Positions 57,202 through 64,000 of a stretch of 64,000 nt of DNA are shown piece by piece. The stretch is taken from assembly GCA_946965045.2 (NCBI GenBank), contig OX337229.1:372001-436000 (forward strand), written 5' to 3'. This stretch comes from Epithemia pelagica (lineage: Eukaryota > Bacillariophyta > Bacillariophyceae > Surirellales > Surirellaceae). Each line of letters begins with the position of its first letter. Position 1 is the stretch's first letter. The notes below the pieces were generated by a model. The model did no database searches. It was not told where the DNA came from and saw only the letters and a program-made list of their open reading frames with translations. The position numbers were made by a program, and so were the translations under genes.

Positions 57202-58274
57202 TCAGTCCTGAACCATATGGGTGGCATCGTCGTCATCATAGTCATAGTCGTCATCATCATTGCCCCTGCGGTTATTGTTGTTGTTGTTGTTGCGGCGTCG
57301 GGTAGTTGGGGTGGTAAACACGCGGATCCCACCCTCTTTCTTTCTGTAACGCTTCTCCGTAGCAACAAGATCGACGGCAAGGATGAAGACCATCTGCTGC
57401 ACTCCACCAAGATGAAAGTCGGTGTCGTTGTTTCCAAAGGCTTGGACTTCCCAGCGAGAAATTTGTTCCTCAACTGGAAATGGAAGCTTCACACTCTGCG
57501 GGTCGCCCATCAGACGTTGTTCCACGGAGCCATCTCCGTGTTTTTTCTTGATGCTGTCGACTGCCATCTTGTAGGCAGTGGCCTTGTGGGTGTTTTCGTT
57601 GATCTCGTCATTCGCAACAAATAGACGGTCATCGCTCACAAAGAATGGAGGAACTATAACTCCGAGTTGAAGCTCTTGACCACCGGGACTGACCTTGGGG
57701 CAGTAGGCACTGTTTGGCAGGCCATAGACCAAAAAGTCAACACTGCAGTGTTTTTCGTCGGCTTCTTCATACTCGTAGAGGAAGTAGGGAAACGCCACAT
57801 CCATGGAAAAAGGCTTCTTGGTGGGGGCCTTACCGACACTCATCTTTCCCAGTAGCTCTGTAATACCGTCCACTTGTTCGTCTTCGTTCTCGTCCTCACT
57901 GACTTCTTCACCGTTGTCACTGCCGTCCACCTCTGCTTCGTCGTCCTCCTCTTGTCCAGCAGCGCCGGTGTCCTCTTCTAGTACAACACAAATGAGTTAG
58001 ACATGCAGTAGTTGAAACACTCACATCCGTGGTACTTACCTTGAGGCTTCCGACTACCACTCAACGTCTGATCCACGTTCCACTGTCGTGCCTTCTTTCG
58101 GAAGAGGGGAGCAAAGTTACGGTACTTTCGCTCCGGAAAGTGCTGCTGGCGGACTTGTTCAATAGCCTTTTGGTCTAAATTTGTGGTCGAGACCCCACCT
58201 TTAGACACAGGCTTGCTGAACAACACGTGAAGCTTGGCGTTGTTGTCCTTGCCCCATTTACCGGTGTCCGACAT
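57202..58274 (-). CDS. Accessory protein of the DDE transposon, one intron
   Basis: Exon 1 is 58274-58040 and exon 2 is 57977-57202, joined across GTAAGT...TAG (62 bases); 336 residues in frame. The N-terminal domain reads KLHVLFSKPVSKGGVSTTNL then ERKYRNFAPLFRKKARQWNV, a compact basic helical segment that could bind DNA. An acidic linker follows (EEDTGAAGQEEDDEAEV). The middle domain (PFSMDVAFPYFLYEYEEADE, SVDFLVYGLPNSAYCP, FFVSDDRLFVAND) is beta-rich and unknown. The tail has an Asn run then an acidic Asp/Tyr run. Being inside the inverted repeats with the transposase suggests a second transposition protein, as Myb-like proteins are in Harbinger elements, but this is not Myb-like. Function inferred from position only. 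Confidence 0.72.
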
Positions 58275-58689
58275 CAGTTTTGTGGTTTTATGGCATGTTT
58301 TCTGGTTTATCAGAGAGATTTGAGACTCGTTGTTTTCTACAAGAACAACTTGATGTGTGACAGATCACACATGGGGAGACGAAACACATGACTTTGATCG
58401 GACACGATGGATCGGGTCTACTTGAAGACTCGTGTCCCATGGCATATGTGATCCATGTTCATTGATGTAGGGCAATGTTATTCTTTATCTATGTAGGCAA
58501 TTGTATGGATCGGTGATCGGTGTGCATCCTCAGCCCTATGTGTGTGCTACGTGACACAACAAACCACAATGGAACAATGGATCCAAGAACTGATAAATGA
58601 AAAAATGATGGAGACAAACGACACACACACAACATAGGATTAGTTACGATGAAGCTAACCAAATAATGAAGATAAGCTGAAAACTCAAA

Positions 58690-58975
58690 ACGGCAGATCG
58701 GAGCTAAACGGCAGATCGGAGCTAAACGGCAGATCGGAGCTAAACGGAAGAAAGGCGAAAAACGGAAGAAAGGCGAAAAACGGAAGGAGCTACGAGAAAA
58801 CACGTAGGATTTTGTACTAGGAGGCGATAAACGGAAGAAAGGCGCTAAACGGCAGAAAGGCGCTAAACGGCAGAAAGGCGCTAAACGGCAGATCGGAGAA
58901 AAAAGGCAGATCGGAGAAAAAAGGCAGATCAGAGCTAAACGACAGATCAGAGCTAAACGGTAGAGCACGTCGTAA
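58690..58975. repeat. 18-base minisatellite inside the transposon
   Basis: About 15 imperfect copies of GCTAAACGGCAGATCGGA and variants (GAAAAACGGAAGAAAGGC), interrupted once at 58795-58825. On the minus strand it is open and translates to hexapeptides such as RLAPIC and RFSPFF, but that frame has no other support. Confidence 0.88.
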
Positions 58976-59454
58976 GTAGGACTGATCCATCACCATCTGA
59001 TATTCGGGTTTGAATTTTCTTAGCTTAAGCCTTCTTATGGAAAGCAAGCAATGATTCTGTCTTCTTTATGTGCTGATCCCCGAGTCGCATCACACCAACT
59101 CGATGTCTTGGGTCTTGGACAAATTTTTAGACTCTGTAGCTACTCAGAGACTGCGTGTACTCGTTGTACTCTGTGATTTTCAATCGAATCATTTACGAGT
59201 TTCTCATGTTCCCTATTAGATATCGGCCAATGGAAGCCATTCAGAAATTTCCAATGCATCTCATGTTCTTGTGGGCTGTTCTTGTAACTTTATAACTACA
59301 CTACTATTACATCAAAAATCGGGAAATAGTATCTAAAGGGCATAACTTGTTGAGTCTCCGTTGGTGCACCTCACACGATCCATCTCCCGCACTGCGAGAG
59401 CCACACACTCAAATCTTTATGTGAGAGTCCTCTCCTCTCTCGTGTCACAGAAGA

Positions 59455-60421
59455 ATGGATTTGCCAGATCGAAAGCGACAACGGTCCAAAGCACCTCACG
59501 CCGATGATGTGCTGAGGATTGCGCGTGGGATCTGGGGACGCGATGGCCTTAGAGAGCGTTCCACCCAGACCGAGGATCTGGAGTTTCGGAGCTTTTTTGG
59601 CTGTTCGGTGGCAGTGTTTTTGTCTTTGTGGTCCTTGCTGGGAACGACCGACACCATACCTGAAGGGGGCACAATCACTCATTTGTTGTGGACCCTTCTA
59701 TTTCTGAAGGTCTACTCAAATGCAAAGTCATTGTGTGCCCTTGTAGGTGGGGTTGACCCGGAAACCCTCCGCAAGTGGACGTGGTTGTTCATTCCGGCAA
59801 TTGCTAACCTAGAACCCCTAGTGGTAAGTGGTGCTACTTGTTGTGAAAGGGATGTCGGTCTTTTCTTATCTAACCCCATTGCTACAGATAATATTTGAAA
59901 ATAGGTTTAAGAGAGATGTTGGCAATGACTGCCTTATGTCAGTGGATGGTACGGACTTTCGCATACCGGAGCACGGCCGGAAGTTCTTTTCGTTCAAGTT
60001 CAAAAAGAGTGGCCTCCGGTACGAGGTGGGCCTTTGCATCCTCACTGGAGACATTGTGTGGATCAATGGTCCGTATGAGTGTGGGTTGTGGAATGATCTT
60101 ATGATCTTCCGCAACTCCCTACTCTCGCACCTAGAACCAAACGAACGCGTGGAAGCAGATGATGGGTATCTCGGAGAGCATCCGAAAAAAGTCAAATGCC
60201 CAAAGGGCTTCGCCAATCCACCCCAAACAAAAAGAATGCAACAACGTGTTCGTAGTCGCCAGGAGACAATTAACAAGAGGTTTAAGCTTTGGGGCTGCCT
60301 TGCCCAAACCTTTCGACACGACCTCGATCAGCACGGAGATGTTTTCAGAGCTGTTGCCGTAATTTGCCAGCTCACAATAAACAACGGTGAACAACTCTTT
60401 CAGGATGACTACAAAGATTAA
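59455..60421 (+). CDS. Intact DDE transposase (DDE_Tnp_4/Harbinger-like), one intron
   Basis: Exon 1 is 59455-59823 and exon 2 is 59888-60421, joined phase 0 across GTAAGT...CAG (64 bases); 300 residues. The N-terminal part has a helical DNA-binding-type region (ITHLLWTLLFLKVYSNAKSL, DPETLRKWTW). The catalytic core shows D1 in MSVDGTDFRIPE, the following strand KSGLRYEVGLCILTGDIVWI, D2 in VEADDGYLGEHP, and E in SRQETINKRFKLWGCLAQTF, as in PIF/Harbinger and related IS5-type DDE_Tnp_4 enzymes. No stop or frameshift interrupts it. With intact 65-base ends it may be an active, autonomous element. Regulation is unknown; no promoter motif stands out. Confidence 0.87.
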
Positions 60422-60553
60422 TTTATAGCGCCTAAGGAATGTTAGTTGTCTATTTGTATGCCAATTGTTTGTTTCCGTAGGTTAACAGGTTGCAAGCTAC
60501 AGCTCTACCTGCTACGAGCCATTGCTAGGAGTGTCCGTGGCCGACGTTGCTAA

Positions 60554-60797
60554 TGTTGAAACTCAAACAAGCCGTGCCGTAAAAGCAACTCTTTCTAGGC
60601 TTATCAAACTACGTAATCTCCTTAGAATGAACACTTGCTTGTTCATCTTGCCTAATGTTGCTTTTGCCACGTCGACGGACTAAAGTCCATGCTTCGGCAT
60701 CTTCATCATTCAAGTTTGGATCCTTTGCTTCCGAATCACTCTCTTTAGTCGCGGCTTGCTCGCTGCTACTCGTCGCCTGTTCACATATCCTCAACAG
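60554..60797. mobile_element. Solo LTR (Copia-type) nested in the transposon's right end
   Basis: 244 bases beginning TGTTGAAAC and ending CTCAACA, the TGTTG...CAACA termini of Copia LTRs, flanked by the 5-base duplication GCTAA (60549-60553 and 60798-60802). The uninterrupted left inverted repeat shows the pre-insertion sequence, with only one GCTAA equivalent. No internal retrotransposon sequence remains. Confidence 0.9.
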
Positions 60798-60904
60798 CTA
60801 ACATCAGGCGCAAAAGGCAATTTCGCGATGTTCCGTCCCGTGGGAGATGGAAACAATCTAAAGCTCACAAAAACAACTACATCCTCCCAGATGAAGCGAC
60901 AAGC

Positions 60905-61351
60905 ATGGACTGTACAGACCCATCGACAAAGACACAGAAAAAGAGACTGATAATGAATTCATCTGTAATGAAGCAGCAAAGTGTCGTATCCTCGTCGAAA
61001 ACAGCATGCGAACACGAAAGGAGACATCACATTTGCAAAGGAAGTATGCCCCGTCTTGTCGACGTGGGAGTGAATCTTACGCATAGAGAATTTCGGGACA
61101 ATTGGCGGGACGTTGTGCGTCGATCGATTGATGCCGGTGTAGATCGATTAGTTGTCACTGGCGTAGACTTGGAAACCTCACGACAAAGCTTGCACATGGC
61201 CCAGACATGGTTCCAGGAAACAGGCACTAGGAACTTGTTGATGACGGTGGGTATTCACCCATGTGATGTGAATGTCTTTGATGAAACTTCGATTCAACAA
61301 ATCAAAGAGCTCGTTCAAGAAAACACTGACAGTCGCAGTTTATGTTTTTAG
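60905..61351 (+). pseudogene. TatD-type metal-dependent DNase, truncated
   Basis: The frame gives 148 codons. After a variable N terminus (SVMKQQSVVSSSKTACEHER) the TatD fold begins at PRLVDVGVNLTHREFRDNWR, VRRSIDAGVDRLVVTGVDLE, LHMAQTWFQETGTR and MTVGIHPCDVNVFDETS: the first strand and the first three beta-alpha units of the TIM barrel. It then runs into unrelated sequence (SRSLCF, stop) just where the conserved metal-binding GECGLDYD block should follow. Family length is about 260-330 residues, so more than half of the barrel and most metal ligands are gone. TatD enzymes are 3' exonucleases in repair and apoptosis. An active enzyme is unlikely. The promoter was split by the upstream transposon. 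Confidence 0.7.
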
Positions 61352-62262
61352 CACCAGTCGCGTTTCCAAATTTGTATTTGTGTTTTGAAATATTGAATTT
61401 GCACGACTGGCAGTTTGTGTTGCATGACCCAATGATATAAGCCTACATGTCGGAATCCGCGCATGCTGTTAGGATTCTCACCGAAAACTAGGTGGCGAAA
61501 CCTACAACTCATCGAATGATGCTAGTATTTTATGGCATCCGATGACATTTTCCTAAAAGTGAGAAAAGAATGTCGGCATGCTCGCGAAACTATAAATTTG
61601 GCCACGGCATGCTCGCAGTGCACGCGTTATCGGCGACCGCTCGGATATTAACTATGGCCCAACACGTGCGCGCCCAAAACTATCAAGTGCGCGCCTCTAC
61701 TATCCGAGTACGCGCATCCACGATTCGACCTAACGGTCTATGTAATCAAAGCACGAATCACGATCACGCGAGACCATATCTCTGTTCCCACAAATCCAAG
61801 AATGCAAACAGCAACGCGCCCAGGACAAGACTTATACCACGACAAAGCAAGAGCTGTTGCATCCCATACATGTTATCCATCACCCTATACATTCAATATA
61901 CACCAATGCCGGTCTACTCCAACCAGTGAGGACCTATCACACCAGATCCATGGCCGTATGCAAGAGCCAGGACCTCGGCACCGTCAACCACCTTAGTTAG
62001 TAATCGTCTCACAATCATTAATATCACCATTTTAACACTCATCTTAAGACTAACCTCTTATCAGTGGACCGACTGCCCCCACCCACGGCGGACTTCGACT
62101 TGCAACTCTTCTCTGACCCGTGGAGGATTGTTGTATCGGTTGGTGATTCGATTGTCGGCTCAGCGAGCCTTTTACCTATCCTACCTATCTATCTAACCCC
62201 TGTTGAATCGAGAGAAGTTTATCAGATTAACAGTCTCATCGTTTATTTCCGAGAAGCTTTCG
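61352..62262. other. Region that may include a retrotransposon LTR
   Basis: No gene. TGTTAGGATTCTC at 61467 resembles an LTR start, ACTATAAATTT at about 61590 resembles an LTR TATA box, and TTTTAACA at 62029-62036 is a possible end, but the partner LTR would be outside the window. Boundaries are uncertain. Confidence 0.3.
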
Positions 62263-63018
62263 ATGTCTCACGACGATTCCAACCTCTCTATTCGACACAT
62301 CTTTCATTCCTTCCAACAAAGCGGGGAGGAACTCCATCCACCCGTGGCCCATCCGGGCGAGCCCTTGATTGAAACTCCGAAACCGACCCCGACTCAGGCC
62401 AGTGCTCCGAATCCCTTCCAGACTCCGGACCAAGTGGTCCAGCCTCCTTCGATCCCGACTCAACCTTCGACTCCGCCTCGCCGTTTGAACCCTACTCGCA
62501 CCCGACGTACGAGCCGTCTTCTTACTGCGCATATCCGACACTTCCGCGAGCCGACTGAGTCGACTACCGACCCCGACGTGATCCGTTCCACAACCGAACG
62601 CGAGATCGATTTCCAGTCCGTACAACCCGTGACTGACCTTGAGGACATCCAACGACTTCTCGACCTCTTGAACCAGTGCTCGAGACGCCGTTTCATTGTC
62701 CAAGCCCTGTTGGGCAACCCTGTGGAACCCATCCGTATTCGATTCATCTCCTTTGAACGTCCAACCAACTACTTCCACACCATCTGGATCGTCAACTCGA
62801 CGACGAATCCGCTACCTACCCCGACTACTCGTCTCGACGAGTACGTCTCCTTTGTTCACGAGATCCATCTCTGCCAGGATTTCCGTGCGACTATCTACCC
62901 TCTCTTCACTCAACACGTGAACCACTTGTTGGAAGACGACGACGTTGAAGAACTAGCCACTACAGTGACCGATTCCGCATCTCGTCTTCAGTACCGAGCC
63001 GAAAGTGACCAAGAATAA
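62263..63018 (+). CDS. Unknown ORF upstream of a Copia-like gag
   Basis: The ATG at 62263 gives MSHDDSNLSIRHIFHSFQQS, and the frame runs for 251 codons. The first 110 residues are Pro/Thr/Ser-rich with basic pairs (PRRLNPTRTRRTSRLL); the rest is more globular (EDIQRLLDLLNQCSRRRFIV, NPVEPIRIRFISFERPTNYF, VSFVHEIHLCQDFRATIYPL). Strong C-ending codon use differs from the nearby decayed DNA. I recognise no domain. Its place between a possible LTR and the gag suggests an extra retrotransposon ORF, but a host gene cannot be excluded. Confidence 0.5.
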   Translation: MSHDDSNLSIRHIFHSFQQSGEELHPPVAHPGEPLIETPKPTPTQASAPNPFQTPDQVVQPPSIPTQPSTPPRRLNPTRTRRTSRLLTAHIRHFREPTESTTDPDVIRSTTEREIDFQSVQPVTDLEDIQRLLDLLNQCSRRRFIVQALLGNPVEPIRIRFISFERPTNYFHTIWIVNSTTNPLPTPTTRLDEYVSFVHEIHLCQDFRATIYPLFTQHVNHLLEDDDVEELATTVTDSASRLQYRAESDQE

Positions 63019-63352
63019 GTAACTTTACGTAGTTTCTACACCAAACCAGACACAAGACCGAGTTCCGTCCAAGACTTAAACTCAACGCACATCCGGGTAC
63101 CCTTGGTCGCACAACACGCCACACATTCCCGTCAAATCGCGAAAATTCGGCGAAAATTTGTTGAAACTCGGCGAAAATTTGTCGGAATCAACGGAAATTT
63201 CCAGGAGTCGCACATCACAACACACATCCGGGTATCACATACGTGGTACATACGTGGCACACGTGGTACATCCGGGTTCACATCACATCACACATTAAAT
63301 AAACCACATCACACCGCACATTAAATAAACATCGAACCAACCAAATAACATC
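63019..63352. other. Spacer with short direct repeats
   Basis: Contains repeated CACATCCGGGT, GGCGAAAATTTGT and CACATTAAATAAAC motifs, each two or three times. No gene. Confidence 0.5.
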
Positions 63353-64000
63353 ATGGAAGCGACACCTCCCAAGACACCGTTTACTCCTCCTGAGGACAAG
63401 TCAAGTCATATAACCGACCAAGATCTCTTCGACCTTATAACTAAAGGCATCTTTGGTTGTAATGATGAACGAGCCCAATCACTTCAAAAGTGGATGCGAC
63501 ATCATGGTTTTGAACATATCCTTCATGTCCTTGACCATGTTGCAACTGATCCCGAGGAGACACTCAAGGATCTCATGCAATACAAGGTTGGAAAGCAAGT
63601 CAACGACTTACAGACAAGTACAAGATTACAACTCAAACTAATGGCATATTGGTTACTACAACAACGGCAACTCCAACATGGAAAACTACCCCGTGCTACA
63701 TGGATGAACCTCACGAGGGACCAATATGACGATTGGAGGATCAACACCGACTTTACCAAGTCTGGTATGAACCAAGACCCAGTTTCTCCTCTGAAATCAC
63801 CTGCACACTCCGTATCATCCCGATCTCCCACTACATCCTCTACAACATCTCAATCCATGTTAGATCTCTCTGCTTTCAAGAAAGGAACCAAAAGAGATGC
63901 AACAGCATTTGAATCATTCAAAGACGAATGATACTTTGATTCGTTTTGGCGTGTATTCAAATCAACTGCGAAAGCACAAGGATTGTCGAATGTTCTTGAT
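63353..64000 (+). mobile_element. Copia-like retrotransposon gag start, interrupted by a TGA, runs off the window
   Basis: The ATG at 63353 gives MEATPPKTPFTPPEDKSSHI and a helical region (AQSLQKWMRHHGFEHILHVL, LKLMAYWLLQQRQLQH). The frame reaches SAFKKGTKRDATAFESFKDE, a TGA at 63929-63931, and then without frame change YFDSFWRVFKSTAKAQGLSN. The FKKGxKRDxxxFxxxKDExxFDSWxR...VLD block is what I recall from the gag of diatom Copia (CoDi-type) polyproteins. The TGA replaces what is probably a CGA (Arg), so the element is dead or the stop is read through. Protease, integrase and reverse transcriptase would lie beyond the right edge. Confidence 0.62.

Larger units (their letters stand above)
57021..60835. 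mobile_element. Two-gene DDE DNA transposon with 65-base perfect inverted repeats
   Basis: The left end (57021-57085, starting GGAACATCGCGAAATTGCCT) is the exact reverse complement of the right end (60522-60553 plus 60803-60835) once the nested solo LTR is removed. Flanking GTC (57018-57020 and 60836-60838) is a candidate 3-base target duplication. The element without the LTR and its duplicated GCTAA is about 3566 bases. It carries a leftward accessory gene (57202-58274), an 18-base minisatellite, and a rightward intact transposase (59455-60421). Perfect termini imply a recent insertion. Confidence 0.88.

Noticed and set aside
58690-58975. CRISPR-like array
   Set aside because: The 18-base units are contiguous without unique spacers, and the genome is eukaryotic; it is a minisatellite.

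Overview
The window looks like nuclear DNA of a diatom (stramenopile). Evidence: long intron-poor reading frames with few short GT-AG introns (mostly 60-110 bases); presequences consisting of a signal peptide followed by a cleavage motif with a key Phe, as in diatom plastid import (SGF-GV, AHAF-TV); a DUF6824-type gene with the DVLLGRG motif; a Copia-type gag fragment of the kind common in diatoms; and conserved eukaryotic genes (uL4, PP2A catalytic subunit, TTC27, TRMT11, SLC25A39/40-like, CSC1/OSCA). I cannot name the species.

Layout. 1-5750: a GST-like gene cut by the left edge, then decayed coding sequence and one unknown membrane protein. 5788-37173: the gene-dense core, with a class 3 lipase, a CSC1/OSCA channel, an NmrA-like protein, a 1093-residue NYN/metallophosphoesterase/RuvC-like fusion with a plastid-type presequence, a sulfotransferase-like protein, a mitochondrial carrier, TRMT11-like and TTC27-like proteins in a divergent pair, PP2A and uL4 in a divergent pair, and a 2OG-Fe(II) oxygenase. 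37598-39807: a nuclease-kinase gene with frameshifts. 40763-48432: a plastid-type CDGSH protein, a PH-like protein, a multi-pass membrane protein interrupted by an inverted-repeat element, and a DUF6824 protein. 48989-64000: a transposon-rich half.

Five mobile structures can be bounded from the sequence. (1) 43463-44215 has 48-base inverted arms that supply a frame-compatible splice donor and acceptor, so it behaves like an introner. (2) 48989-50339 has about 43-base inverted ends, a TTA duplication, and a Lys/Tyr/Asp/His-repeat coding sequence inside. (3) 50521-51434 is an internally deleted hAT with a 7/8 target duplication; it supplies the stop codon of the neighbouring ORF. (4) 57021-60835 is a two-gene DDE transposon with perfect 65-base inverted ends and an intact spliced transposase. 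(5) 60554-60797 is a solo LTR nested in the right inverted end of (4), flanked by GCTAA. A Copia-like element runs off the right edge, and a sixth, less certain, inverted-repeat element lies at 44919-46304.

Several otherwise conserved genes carry single-base frameshifts (CSC1 near 13080, the membrane protein near 44555, the nuclease-kinase gene near 38110 and 38540). Either these alleles are decaying or the assembly retains indel errors. Exon boundaries below were placed by hand from GT/AG sites and reading-frame continuity.
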